From an uncultured Pelagibacteraceae bacterium (GTDB lineage: Bacteria; Pseudomonadota; Alphaproteobacteria; Pelagibacterales; Pelagibacteraceae): DNA of 64,000 bases. Position 1 is the first letter of the stretch, and every line of letters starts with the position of its first letter. Below, one piece after another: positions 1-8,602 of the stretch. The position numbers were made by a program, and so were the translations under genes. The notes beneath the pieces are model-generated. The model was not told the origin of the DNA, made no database searches, and was given only the letters and a program-made list of their open reading frames with translations. The stretch spans positions 1 through 64,000 of the forward strand of contig CACHRI010000003.1 in assembly GCA_902582155.1 (NCBI GenBank), given 5' to 3'.

Positions 1-41
1 AAGATATTAAAAAATGCTGAAACTTCTTCCAATATTCAGTA

Positions 42-602
42 ATGAAACAAAAAAATTCGCTGAGAAAAAAATTTATATTACTACGCAAAAAAAGATATAA
101 AAACTTAACACAAAAAAAATTTACCTCGCTTATAAGTTATATTAAAAAAAGATATTCTATTAAAAAAAGGCTATTAATTGGCATATATTATCCATCTAAT
201 TATGAAATAAATATTTTTCCAATTATGAAATTTTTCAATTTGAATAAAACACTATTTTTACTACCTAGAATTAAGAAAAATAACACGATGACATTCAATT
301 CTTGGAAAAATAAAGATACCTTGGTCGTTAATAAATTTGGGATACCTGAGCCTCTCAATAATCAAAAAGAATTTATACCAAATATATTATTAGTCCCACT
401 TCTAGCATTTGACAAAAAAAGAAACAGGCTCGGTTATGGCAAAGGGTTTTATGATAAGTATTTAAATGGTCTAAAAAATAAAAATAAAAATATAGAAGCT
501 ATAGGAATAGCTTTTTCATTTCAAAAATACAAAAGTTTACCATCGACAAAATTTGATTATAGATTAAATAATGTCTTTACCGAAAAAGGATTCTTAATAT
601 GA
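42..602 (+). CDS. fau: 5-formyltetrahydrofolate cyclo-ligase
   Basis: The 186-residue protein matches the 5-FTHF cyclo-ligase (YgfA/MTHFS) family, which converts 5-formyl-THF to 5,10-methenyl-THF with ATP in the cytoplasm. The family signature near the C-terminus is visible as NRLGYGKGFYDKYL (about residues 128-141), preceded by the LLVPLLAFDKK strand. The N-terminus is rich in Lys/Arg (RKKFILLRKKR), which is usual for the family's first helix. The gene shares an ATGA overlap with the next gene, so the two are probably translationally coupled. It joins folP, formate-THF ligase and formate dehydrogenase in this window as part of folate one-carbon metabolism. Length is normal for the family. 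Confidence 0.93.
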   Translation: MKQKNSLRKKFILLRKKRYKNLTQKKFTSLISYIKKRYSIKKRLLIGIYYPSNYEINIFPIMKFFNLNKTLFLLPRIKKNNTMTFNSWKNKDTLVVNKFGIPEPLNNQKEFIPNILLVPLLAFDKKRNRLGYGKGFYDKYLNGLKNKNKNIEAIGIAFSFQKYKSLPSTKFDYRLNNVFTEKGFLI

Positions 603-1405
603 AATTTTTAATTTTAGGAGATGTTTGTGGCCCACCTGGTATGAGAGCAATTAAATTGAGATTAAATGAAATTATAGAAAAAAACAAAATTGACTTTACA
701 ATTATTAATGGAGAAAATGCTGCAGAAAATGGCAAAGGCCTTACCATTGAAAATTTTAAAGATCTTATTTCTTCAGGGGCCAATGTTGTAACTAGCGGCA
801 ATCATATTTGGGATCAAAAAGAGATACTGGAAATAATTGATAAAGAAAAAAAACTAATAAGGCCTGAAAATTTTCTTGACGGTCAACCAGGAAGCGGTAT
901 CGGAATTTACGATGTCAAAGATAAAAAAATTGCAGTTATAAATTTAATTGGAAATGTATTCATGAAAAAAAGTAATGATTTGTTTTTAAGCGCGGAAAAA
1001 ATAATTAATAAAATTATACTTAAAAAAAATGTGGATTTTATAGTTATTGATCTGCACGCTGAAATTACCAGTGAAAAAATGGCTTTAGGACATTACCTTG
1101 ATGGAAAAGTAACTTCGGTTGTTGGTACACATACACATGTTCCAACAGCCGATTATAAAATTTTAGAAAAAGGTACTGCTTATCAAACAGATCTAGGTAT
1201 GTGTGGAGACTACAATTCTGTAATTGGAATGAACAAGGAAAACTCCATAAAGAAATTTAAAAAAAATCCCTTAGCAACAGGTCACTTTCCTGCAGAAGGA
1301 GCGGCATCGATTTGCGGTGTTATTGTTGATGCTGACGATAAAACAGGATTAGCGAAAAAGATTTCTCAAATAATTGTGAGTGGCGAGTCCAACTTGGAGT
1401 CTTAG
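599..1405 (+). CDS. YmdB-like (TIGR00282) metallophosphoesterase
   Basis: This 268-residue protein belongs to the TIGR00282/YmdB family of dimetal phosphodiesterases; Bacillus YmdB hydrolyses cyclic nucleotides. Visible metal-site motifs are GDVCGPPG at the start (Asp8), NGENAAENGKG, SGNHIWDQKE, DLHAEITSEK and GTHTHVPTAD. The set of Asp, Glu, Asn and His ligands looks complete. It overlaps fau by four bases (ATGA) and its TAG stop directly abuts the yebC start, so the three genes form one transcription unit. The physiological substrate in alphaproteobacteria is not established; function is inferred from the family only. Confidence 0.88.
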   Translation: MKFLILGDVCGPPGMRAIKLRLNEIIEKNKIDFTIINGENAAENGKGLTIENFKDLISSGANVVTSGNHIWDQKEILEIIDKEKKLIRPENFLDGQPGSGIGIYDVKDKKIAVINLIGNVFMKKSNDLFLSAEKIINKIILKKNVDFIVIDLHAEITSEKMALGHYLDGKVTSVVGTHTHVPTADYKILEKGTAYQTDLGMCGDYNSVIGMNKENSIKKFKKNPLATGHFPAEGAASICGVIVDADDKTGLAKKISQIIVSGESNLES

Positions 1406-2122
1406 ATGGCTGGACATTCGCATTGGGCAGGTATTAAACATAAAAAAGGTAGGCAAGACAAAGAACGGTCAAAACTTTTTTCAAAATTATCAAGAGAGAT
1501 TACTGTTGCTGCAAAATTAGGAGATAAAGATCCCGAAAACAATCCGAGGTTAAGATCAGCAATACAAGCAGCTAAACAATCTAATATGCCTAAAGAAAAT
1601 ATTAATAGAGCTATTAGCAAATCAGAAATGAACGTAAACTTAAATTATGAAAATTTAAAATATGAAGGATATGGGGCATATAATACAGCTTTGATAATTG
1701 AAACGTTAACAGAAAATAAAAATAGGACTGCTTCGATTATAAGAACTATATTGCAAAAAAATGGAGGTAGATTAGGTGAAAATGGATCAACCTCCCACTT
1801 ATTTTTCAATTGTGGAGTTGTAAGAGTGGACAACAAAGATTTGAGCGATGAAGCTGCTTTAGAACTGGCAATTAATGCAGGCGGAAAAGAATGCGAAAAT
1901 TTAAAAGAATTTTACGAAATCACCTGTGAAATGAAAGATTTTTATAAAGTAAAAAATAATTTAGAAAAAAAAATAAGCAAAATTTTGTACTCTGGCGTAG
2001 AATGGAGAGCTCACAATTTAGTCAAATTACCTGAGGATCAGAAAATTAAAGTATTAAATATGTTAGAGAGTCTTGATGAAATAGATGATATACAAAATAT
2101 ATTTATTAATTGTGAGTTGTAA
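1406..2122 (+). CDS. yebC: YebC/PmpR family regulator / translation factor
   Basis: The 238-residue protein begins with the diagnostic YebC N-terminus (AGHSHWAGIKHKKGRQDK). It keeps the family length and three-domain outline. YebC proteins are described as DNA-binding regulators, and some members help ribosomes through stalling motifs. The start codon follows the previous stop with no gap. In alphaproteobacteria yebC typically precedes ruvC, as it does here, which supports both assignments. Confidence 0.95.
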   Translation: MAGHSHWAGIKHKKGRQDKERSKLFSKLSREITVAAKLGDKDPENNPRLRSAIQAAKQSNMPKENINRAISKSEMNVNLNYENLKYEGYGAYNTALIIETLTENKNRTASIIRTILQKNGGRLGENGSTSHLFFNCGVVRVDNKDLSDEAALELAINAGGKECENLKEFYEITCEMKDFYKVKNNLEKKISKILYSGVEWRAHNLVKLPEDQKIKVLNMLESLDEIDDIQNIFINCEL

Positions 2123-2128
2123 TAAAAA

Positions 2129-2623
2129 ATGAGAATTTTTGGAATAGACCCTGGTTTGACTGGAGCATTAGCAATTTTGGATGAAAAAAAAATAGTCGAT
2201 GTAATAGATCTACCAACAATGTCAGACGGAAAAAAAAATAAAAAACAATTAAATAGCGCACATCTTTCCCAATATATTTCTGATAAGATATTAGATTTGA
2301 GTAATTCTGTGGTTGTTGTTGAGCAAGTAAATGCTATGCCTGGACAAGGCGTTACCAGTATGTTTAATTTTGGCCAAACTTTTGGTGCAATCAAAGGAGT
2401 CAGTGCAGCTTTAAAATTACCAATTTTTTTTGTTAGACCATCAAAATGGAAAAAACATTTTGAATTGATAAATTCTTCTAAGGATGCAAGCAGAACTAAA
2501 GTTATTGAAATGTACCCAATGATGGCTACTGAACTTTCAAAAAAAAAGGACGTAAATAAGTCCGATGCTATTTTAATAGCTAGATATTTTAGCGAAACTG
2601 GGCACAAAGACTACTTAAAATAA
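2129..2623 (+). CDS. Divergent RuvC-like Holliday junction nuclease
   Basis: The 164-residue protein has the RuvC/RNase H-fold layout: GIDPGLTG at the N-terminus (Asp7), VVVVEQVNAMPGQG (Glu65) and NKSDAILIAR (Asp146). These line up with three of the four catalytic acids of RuvC. The fourth (Asp138 in E. coli) appears to be Asn143. The stretch from EQVNAMPGQG to MFNFGQTFGAIKG is typical of the phage-like RuvC subfamily rather than canonical bacterial RuvC. Position just after yebC is the usual ruvC place, but ruvA, ruvB and ybgC, which commonly follow before tolQ, are absent. Junction cleavage is inferred, and the partner helicase is unknown. Another RNase H-fold nuclease role is possible. Confidence 0.8.
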   Translation: MRIFGIDPGLTGALAILDEKKIVDVIDLPTMSDGKKNKKQLNSAHLSQYISDKILDLSNSVVVVEQVNAMPGQGVTSMFNFGQTFGAIKGVSAALKLPIFFVRPSKWKKHFELINSSKDASRTKVIEMYPMMATELSKKKDVNKSDAILIARYFSETGHKDYLK

Positions 2624-2675
2624 GGCTAAGATTTAATTTCTAAGACAAATTCATGACACAATCTAAAAGTAATGA

Positions 2676-3362
2676 ATGATGATGGAACAAGAAATTGCAT
2701 CTCAAGTAGTTGGTCTCGGCGGTAGCACGGATTTTTCTCTATGGAGTTTGTTCGTTAGAGCGGATTTTGTTGTCAAATCAGTTATTATAATACTCTTAGC
2801 TGCATCAGTATACTCTTGGGCATTAATATTTGACAAATACAGATTATTTAAAAAAATAAATAGTTCAATTATTGATTTTGAGACCAAATTTTGGAAAGCA
2901 AAATCTGCTGAAAGCTTTGATAATAGCTTGCCGGTAAAATCAAATGATCCTGCTATACTAATTTTTAGATCGGCAATGAATGAGTTACGAAAAACTCGTT
3001 CGAAATCCTCAGCTGTTCAATTAGCAAGAGTCGAAAGAGTTTTAGAAATTAATATAGATAATCAACTAAAAATTATTGAAAAAAATTTCACCTTTTTAGC
3101 TACAGTTGGTGCAACCGCACCTTTTATTGGTTTATTTGGAACTGTTTGGGGAATAATGAATTCTTTTCAATCAATAGCCATATCAAGAAATACTAGTCTC
3201 GCAATTGTAGCGCCAGGAATTGCAGAGGCACTATTTGCAACAGCTCTAGGATTGTTAGCAGCGATACCAGCTGTGATCGCATATAATAAATTTAATAGTG
3301 ATACTAAAAGATACGTTTCTAGGATAGATAATTTTTCAAAAAGATTTATTTCTATAATATAA
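2676..3362 (+). CDS. tolQ: Tol-Pal system proton channel subunit TolQ
   Basis: The 228-residue inner-membrane protein matches the TolQ/ExbB/MotA family. There is one membrane segment near residues 28-50, a large cytoplasmic loop, and two C-terminal segments that start in the TVGATAPFIGLFGTVWGIM region (about 145-165) and continue in FATALGLLAAIPAVIAYNKF. With TolR it forms the proton-driven motor that energises the outer-membrane link through TolA and Pal. Three candidate ATGs lie at 2676, 2679 and 2682; the first is reported but any could be used. tolR follows after two bases. The tol order Q-R-A-B-pal-cpoB is complete. Confidence 0.95.
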   Translation: MMMEQEIASQVVGLGGSTDFSLWSLFVRADFVVKSVIIILLAASVYSWALIFDKYRLFKKINSSIIDFETKFWKAKSAESFDNSLPVKSNDPAILIFRSAMNELRKTRSKSSAVQLARVERVLEINIDNQLKIIEKNFTFLATVGATAPFIGLFGTVWGIMNSFQSIAISRNTSLAIVAPGIAEALFATALGLLAAIPAVIAYNKFNSDTKRYVSRIDNFSKRFISII

Positions 3363-3364
3363 AT

Positions 3365-3778
3365 ATGTCATTTAATTTTAAACGCTCAAAAGATGAACCA
3401 ATGAGCGAAATAAATGTAACTCCATTCGTGGATGTAATGTTAGTTTTATTGATAATTTTTATGGTGACCGCGCCTCTTCTAACAGTGGGAGTTCAAGTAG
3501 ATTTACCTGAATCCGCAGCCGACTCTCTACCTGATGATCAAGAACCTTTAACTTTATCAATAAATTCTAAAGGTGAGGTTTTTATTCAAGAAATTAAAGT
3601 TAATTATAATAAAATTATTCCAAAATTACTGGCTATATCAAAGAATAGAACGGATACAAGAATTTACGTAAGAGGTGATAAAAATATTAATTATGGTCGT
3701 GTGTTAGAAGTAATGGGAACATTGTCTGGCGCAGGTTTTTCAAAGGTAGCTCTAATATCAGAGCCATATAAGAATTAA
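3365..3778 (+). CDS. tolR: Tol-Pal system protein TolR
   Basis: The 137-residue protein is a TolR/ExbD family member. A short cytoplasmic N-terminus leads to EINVTPFVDVMLVLLIIFMV, where the membrane Asp (FVDVML, residue 23) is the expected proton-carrying residue. A periplasmic C-terminal domain follows, ending in the DKNINYGRVLEVMGTLSGAG region seen in the family. It sits two bases after tolQ and eight bases before tolA, and should assemble with TolQ in the inner membrane. Confidence 0.95.
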   Translation: MSFNFKRSKDEPMSEINVTPFVDVMLVLLIIFMVTAPLLTVGVQVDLPESAADSLPDDQEPLTLSINSKGEVFIQEIKVNYNKIIPKLLAISKNRTDTRIYVRGDKNINYGRVLEVMGTLSGAGFSKVALISEPYKN

Positions 3779-3785
3779 ATGAATT

Positions 3786-4595
3786 ATGACAAGAAGTTTA
3801 ATTTTATCAATCTCATTTCATTGTGTAATGATTATTTTGACAGCTCTATCTTTGCCATTTATGACTAGGGAGCCCGTTTCTCTTCCTCCAATAGTGTCTG
3901 TTGAATTAATACAAATCACAGATAAAACTAATATTCCATTTGCACCGAAAGCACGAAAGATTATTGATAAAGTTAAAAAAGAGGAAAAAAGAGTCGTCTC
4001 TGAACAAGCTCCACCAACAGCAAAAGCAAAAGAAAAACCAGATAGAATTCCACTTCCAAATGATAAAAAAGAGAAAAAAGAAATTATTAAAAAGAAACAA
4101 AATCCTGAGGAAATTAAACCTCAAATTCGACAATCCTCAGAATTTGAAAAAGATGAACTTATTAATACTAACGAAATTGCTGCATTAATTGATAAGGCTA
4201 AAGAAGAGCAAGCTATAAAAGAAAGTGTTGAGAACAAGAAATTAACACAAAGCAGTGTTAAAAATAACTTTGCTACTGGATTATCTCTTTCGGAAGAAGA
4301 CGCACTTAGAGCTCAAATTTTTGGCTGTTGGAGTGTACCGCTTGGTTTACCTTATAATGAGAATCTTTTAGTAAGATTAAAACTGGAATTAAAGAAAGAC
4401 GGAACAATATTGAAATCAGAAATAGTTGATCATCAAAGAATGAATATGCCAGGACAAAAGTTTTACAAAATATTAGCAGAAAGCGCATTAAGAGCAGTAA
4501 GACTTTGCCAACCATTAAAAGTGCCACCAACTGGATACGAAAAATGGAAGAATATACAACTTAATTTTGATCCAACAGAAATGTTAAAAGGTTAA
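3786..4595 (+). CDS. tolA: TolA-like envelope-spanning protein
   Basis: The 269-residue protein has the TolA/TonB plan: one N-terminal membrane anchor (about residues 5-25), a long Lys/Glu/Pro-rich periplasmic arm (about 55-165) and a C-terminal domain (about 170-269) with [15 protein letters not shown] and [16 protein letters not shown]. These match the alphaproteobacterial TolA C-terminal fold, and the two Cys residues (FGCW, RLCQ) may form the disulfide usual there. It couples TolQR motion to Pal and TolB. The charged arm diverges quickly in this family, so assignment rests on architecture, the C-terminal motifs and position between tolR and tolB. Confidence 0.88.
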   Translation: MTRSLILSISFHCVMIILTALSLPFMTREPVSLPPIVSVELIQITDKTNIPFAPKARKIIDKVKKEEKRVVSEQAPPTAKAKEKPDRIPLPNDKKEKKEIIKKKQNPEEIKPQIRQSSEFEKDELINTNEIAALIDKAKEEQAIKESVENKKLTQSSVKNNFATGLSLSEEDALRAQIFGCWSVPLGLPYNENLLVRLKLELKKDGTILKSEIVDHQRMNMPGQKFYKILAESALRAVRLCQPLKVPPTGYEKWKNIQLNFDPTEMLKG

Positions 4596-4599
4596 ATAT

Positions 4600-5937
4600 A
4601 TGAAACGTCTAATAACATCGCTCTTTATTTATTTTATTTTTATAGCAAAATTAAATGCACTTATTAAAGTAGATATTACGAGAGGAAATCTTGACCCTTT
4701 ACCCATTGCTGTTTCACCACTTCATGTAGAACAATCAACTGAAAAAATTGAAAATATTGATGTAAAAAAATTAGGTGTTAATATTTCTTCAATTATCGAA
4801 AAAAATTTTAAATCCACGGGTCTTTTTAATCCTTTAAAAAAAGAAGCTTTCGTTCAAAAACCCGATATTGCCCACTTAAAACCCAGGTTTGAAGACTGGA
4901 AATTAATTAAAGCTCAAGCTTTAGTAACTGGTAAGCTTTCAGTAAGTAAAAATAAGTTAAAAGTCGAATTTAGACTTTGGGACCTCACTGCTTCAAAAGA
5001 AATGATAGCTTTAGCTTTTACCACAACACCATCAAATTGGAGGAGAGTTGCTCACATTATATCAGACAAAATTTATGAAAGATTAACCGGTGAGTCTGGA
5101 TATTTTGATACAAGAATCATTTATGTAGCGGAGAGCGGACCAAAAAATCAAAGAGTTAAAAAATTAGCAATAATGGATCAGGATGGAGCAAAAACAAAAT
5201 ATCTAACATTAGGCAATGAATTAGTATTAACACCAAGATTTAACCCTAGCAATCAAATGGTTACTTATTTATCTTATTTTAGGAATTTACCAAGAGTTTA
5301 TCTTTTAGATATCGAAACGGGAAAACAAGAAGTTGTAGGAAACTTTCCAGGCATGACTTTTGCACCAAGATTTTCTCCTGACGGAAAAAAAATAATTATG
5401 AGTTTTGCAAAAGATGGTAACTCAGATATTTATACCATGGATTTAGACTCAAGAGTTGTAGAGAGAATTACAGAACATTCATCTATTGATACTTCACCAT
5501 CATATTCACCAGATGGAAAATATATTTGTTTCAATTCAGACAGAAGCGGCCTTCAACAAATTTATGTGATGAGGAGCGATGGAACAAATGTAAAAAGAAT
5601 TACATTTGGAAATGGAATATACGGCACACCTGTTTGGTCACCTCGAGGAGATTTAATAGCGTTCACAAAAGTAAGAAAGGGAAAATTTTATATTGGGGTG
5701 ATGAGATCAGACGGTACAGGTGAGAGATTATTGACTGAAAATTTTTATCAAGAAGCACCATCCTGGTCACCAAATGGCAGAGTTTTAGTTTTTTATAGGG
5801 AAACTAAATCTGGACCTCAAGGAAAAGGTTTTAGTGCAAAATTATGGTCTATAGATATTACTGGTTATAATGAGAGAAAAATTAAGACAGAAACCGATGC
5901 TTCAGACCCATCTTGGTCTTCATTGCTATCAAAGTGA
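4600..5937 (+). CDS. tolB: Tol-Pal system periplasmic protein TolB
   Basis: The 445-residue protein starts with a signal peptide ([19 protein letters not shown]). It has an N-terminal TolB domain (about residues 20-165) and a C-terminal six-bladed beta-propeller. Propeller repeats are visible as [30 protein letters not shown] and [10 protein letters not shown]. It works in the periplasm, binding Pal and handing it over during outer-membrane constriction. It lies four bases after tolA. Length and domain order are those of the family. Confidence 0.96.
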   Translation: MKRLITSLFIYFIFIAKLNALIKVDITRGNLDPLPIAVSPLHVEQSTEKIENIDVKKLGVNISSIIEKNFKSTGLFNPLKKEAFVQKPDIAHLKPRFEDWKLIKAQALVTGKLSVSKNKLKVEFRLWDLTASKEMIALAFTTTPSNWRRVAHIISDKIYERLTGESGYFDTRIIYVAESGPKNQRVKKLAIMDQDGAKTKYLTLGNELVLTPRFNPSNQMVTYLSYFRNLPRVYLLDIETGKQEVVGNFPGMTFAPRFSPDGKKIIMSFAKDGNSDIYTMDLDSRVVERITEHSSIDTSPSYSPDGKYICFNSDRSGLQQIYVMRSDGTNVKRITFGNGIYGTPVWSPRGDLIAFTKVRKGKFYIGVMRSDGTGERLLTENFYQEAPSWSPNGRVLVFYRETKSGPQGKGFSAKLWSIDITGYNERKIKTETDASDPSWSSLLSK

Positions 5938-6013
5938 GGTATTTATTGTGTAATTTACGCTTGAATAATGTAGGATAATTTGAAATATTGCTATTAACAA
6001 CTTAGGGGATACT

Positions 6014-6487
6014 ATGAAATTTAACAAAAGTTTAAGAAACATATTTTTAATTCTTTTTGCAACCATCGCTTTAAGCGCATGTTCAACTGGAAAAAAATCA
6101 CAAACATCTGGCGATGTATACACAGGTTCTGATACTATTGAATATTTAGCTAGTGGAGTAAAAGATAGAGTATTTTTTGCTACCAACAAATCATCATTAA
6201 CATCTGCATCAAGAGAGACATTAAGAAAACAAGCTACATTCTTACGAAAAAACAAAAAACTTAATGTAACAATTGAAGGCCATGCTGACGAGAGAGGAAC
6301 TAGAGAGTTCAACCTTGCTTTAGGCGAAAGAAGAGCTAATGCAGTTAAAGATTATTTAATGACATACGGGATTTCAGGAAAAAGAATGTCTGTAATTAGT
6401 TATGGAAAAGAAAGACCAGTAAATACTGAGTCTACACCATTAGCCTGGTCTCAAAACAGAAGATCTGTGACTGTTAAAGTAAAATAA
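6014..6487 (+). CDS. pal: Peptidoglycan-associated lipoprotein Pal
   Basis: The 157-residue protein carries a lipoprotein signal with lipobox LSAC (Cys23) and a C-terminal OmpA-like domain. The peptidoglycan-binding motif is seen as VTIEGHADERGTREFNLALG and the RRANAVKDYL helix follows. It anchors the outer membrane to peptidoglycan and receives TolB/TolA. A 76-base gap with a GGGGAT ribosome site separates it from tolB, so pal may have its own promoter. A strong intrinsic terminator lies directly downstream. Confidence 0.97.
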   Translation: MKFNKSLRNIFLILFATIALSACSTGKKSQTSGDVYTGSDTIEYLASGVKDRVFFATNKSSLTSASRETLRKQATFLRKNKKLNVTIEGHADERGTREFNLALGERRANAVKDYLMTYGISGKRMSVISYGKERPVNTESTPLAWSQNRRSVTVKVK

Positions 6488-6510
6488 CGAAATAATTTAA
6501 TATTCTAAAA

Positions 6511-6542
6511 GACCCTTTGATTTTTCAAAGGGTCTTTTTTTT
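6511..6542 (+). terminator. Intrinsic terminator after pal
   Basis: A perfect 10-bp inverted repeat (GACCCTTTGA / TCAAAGGGTC, 6511-6520 and 6525-6534) with a TTTT loop is followed by an eight-T run. This is one of only two textbook intrinsic terminators seen in the window. It should separate tolQ-pal from cpoB. Confidence 0.93.
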
Positions 6543-6569
6543 GCCATTTTGTCGAATTAAAAAAACTAT

Positions 6570-7523
6570 ATGAGATCATTAAAGATTTTTTTTATAACTA
6601 TATTTTTAAATTTAACATTTTTAAATTTAAATGTTTTACATTCTGATGAAAGAATGGACTCAATTATTGATCAAATGCAAATAATTTCACAAGACTTAAA
6701 AACATTAGAAAAAGCTTTTTATAAAAAATCTGATATAATCGATAAAACTCAAACTGCTACTGGCAATAATTTAAATGAAGATGTTTTGACAAAACATTTG
6801 TTAAGGTTAAACGAGATAGAAGATCAATTTAGAGAACTGACAAATAAATTTGAAGAAGTAAATTTTAAAATGGATAAACTATCATCTAGGGTAACAAAAA
6901 TACAATCTGACAATCAGATTCGATTTTCAGATTTAGAAAATATAACTGATACTGGTGATGTTAAGAAAAAAAAAGTTAATTTACCTGGAGCTAGTAAACC
7001 ACAAGATTTCGGAGCTACACCAGGATACTCAACAAGTGATCTGCCTAAAGAACAAGAAACTGTATCTGTTGGAACAACCGCTGCAGTAACAACATCTTCT
7101 ACAGAAAGAGCAGAATCTTTATTACCTAACAAGGCGCCAAAAGAGCAATATGAATTTGCCATAAGTTTTATGAAGGTCGGTGATTATGAAACTGCAGAAT
7201 TTGCCTTAAAAGAATTCATTGATAAAAACAAAGACCATGATCTAGCTGGAAATGCTCAATATTGGTATGGAGAAACTTTTAGGATAAGACAACTTTATTC
7301 TGATGCTGCTACTGCTTATCTTGATGGATATCAAAACTATCCCAAAAGTGATAAGGCGCCTGACAATCTTTTAAAGTTAGGTATTACCATGGTACAACTT
7401 GGAGAAAAAGAGCAAGGATGCACAATGATAACAGGATTGAAAAAACAATATCCAAAAGCAAGCAAGTCTGTGTTACAAAAAGCTCAGTATGAGCAAAAGA
7501 AATATAATTGTTCTAAATCATAA
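6570..7523 (+). CDS. cpoB: Tol-Pal accessory protein CpoB/YbgF
   Basis: The 317-residue protein has an N-terminal signal sequence (about residues 1-25), a long coiled coil (about 28-115, with heptad Leu/Ile positions), a low-complexity Thr/Ser linker, and a C-terminal TPR domain (about 190-315, for example YEFAISFMKVGDYETAEFAL and WYGETFRIRQLYSDAATAYL). This is the CpoB layout; in E. coli the protein couples Tol action to septal peptidoglycan synthesis in the periplasm. Its position directly after pal supports the call. The 3' end overlaps the next gene by 35 bases. Confidence 0.92.
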   Translation: MRSLKIFFITIFLNLTFLNLNVLHSDERMDSIIDQMQIISQDLKTLEKAFYKKSDIIDKTQTATGNNLNEDVLTKHLLRLNEIEDQFRELTNKFEEVNFKMDKLSSRVTKIQSDNQIRFSDLENITDTGDVKKKKVNLPGASKPQDFGATPGYSTSDLPKEQETVSVGTTAAVTTSSTERAESLLPNKAPKEQYEFAISFMKVGDYETAEFALKEFIDKNKDHDLAGNAQYWYGETFRIRQLYSDAATAYLDGYQNYPKSDKAPDNLLKLGITMVQLGEKEQGCTMITGLKKQYPKASKSVLQKAQYEQKKYNCSKS

Positions 7524-8508
7524 AAATTGCTTTTCAAAACATAAGCAAATTATAAATTTATTTTCAGAATTCAAAAAAAGATTATCTAATTTAAAGGCAA
7601 AAAAGTTTTTAGTAGCTATCTCTGGTGGACCAGACAGTTTAGCATTAGCCGCAATGTGCAAAGCCTATGAAATATCGAGTAAAAAAAAGTTCTTTTACAT
7701 ACATATTGATCATGGAATACGCAAGGAGTCTAGTCGAGAGTCTAAGCAAGTTCAAAAAATTTTAAAAGAACAAGATATTACAATTAAAATTGTTCAAAAC
7801 AGGAAAAAGATTAAAAACAATATACAAAAAAATGCAAGAAATATAAGATATGAACTTTTAGACAATGAATGTAAAAAAAGAAAAATAAAATATATTTTAA
7901 CCGCTCACCATAAAGATGATCAGGTAGAAACCTTTCTAATCAGACTTTCCAGGGGAAGTGGCGTGCAAGGATTATCAGCAATGAGTATTGCAACTCCTTT
8001 AAATAAAAGGATCACAATTTTAAGACCTCTTTTAAATGTAAGTAAAAAAGATCTTGTTTTTACAACCAAAAAAATATTCGGCACTTATCTGACTGATCCA
8101 AGTAATATAAATAAGAAATTTTTAAGATCTAACATTAGGAAGCTTTTGCCATTGCTAAAAAAATATGGCATAGATGAAAATCAAATTTTAAAGTCGATAA
8201 GTAACCTAAAATCATCAAGCCAAACAATTAATTTGTATTTAAATGATGTTTTAAAAAAACTTGTTAAAAAAGAAAAAAATAAGTTTAAGATTAAAAAGAA
8301 GGAGTTATTTGCTCTAAATTCAGAGCTTCAGTTTAAGGTATTTAGTTATTTAATTAAACTTTCGAGCAAATCATATTACCCACCAAGGTCAAAAAAAATT
8401 TTTACCGCTTTGAATTTTCTTAACAACTCAAAAGATGTCAGTTACTCTCTGGGTGGTTGTCAGATTGTAACTGAGAAAAATCACGTATTTATTCAAAAAA
8501 ACAAGTAA
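7489..8508 (+). CDS. tilS: tRNA(Ile)-lysidine synthase
   Basis: The 339-residue protein is an N-type ATP pyrophosphatase with the P-loop SGGPDS (residues 45-50) and the IDHGIRKES and TAHHKDDQVETFLIRLSRGSG motifs specific to TilS. It attaches lysine to C34 of the tRNA-Ile that reads AUA, a codon used heavily in this AT-rich genome. The protein is shorter than the E. coli enzyme (about 430 residues) and keeps only a reduced C-terminal region. The only in-frame ATG that leaves the N-terminal core intact is at 7489, giving an unusually long 35-base overlap with cpoB. Confidence 0.93.
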   Translation: MSKRNIIVLNHKNCFSKHKQIINLFSEFKKRLSNLKAKKFLVAISGGPDSLALAAMCKAYEISSKKKFFYIHIDHGIRKESSRESKQVQKILKEQDITIKIVQNRKKIKNNIQKNARNIRYELLDNECKKRKIKYILTAHHKDDQVETFLIRLSRGSGVQGLSAMSIATPLNKRITILRPLLNVSKKDLVFTTKKIFGTYLTDPSNINKKFLRSNIRKLLPLLKKYGIDENQILKSISNLKSSSQTINLYLNDVLKKLVKKEKNKFKIKKKELFALNSELQFKVFSYLIKLSSKSYYPPRSKKIFTALNFLNNSKDVSYSLGGCQIVTEKNHVFIQKNK

Positions 8509-8514
8509 TCTACT

Positions 8515-8550
8515 TGGTAAATTAAGATAATTTGCCATATTTACAACTTT
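8515..8550 (+). terminator. Weak hairpin between tilS and ftsH
   Basis: A 9-bp stem with one G.U pair (TGGTAAATT, 8515-8523, and AATTTGCCA, 8529-8537) around an AAGAT loop precedes a T-rich but interrupted tract. It could be a weak terminator for the cpoB-tilS transcript. The AT-rich stem makes this uncertain. Confidence 0.35.
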
Positions 8551-8602
8551 TTTCTTTTTAAATAATACTTGTTTATTGTAATAAAATACTTATTTAAAAT
8601 AT

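Noticed and set aside
1-41. Possible 3' end of 6S RNA upstream of fau
   Set aside because: 6S RNA is often near fau, but only 41 bases are in the window and they show no recognisable conserved hairpin end.
2653-2679. Eight-residue upstream ORF (ATG to TGA) overlapping the tolQ start
   Set aside because: The ATGA overlap is suggestive of coupling, but so short a frame with no ribosome site is expected by chance.
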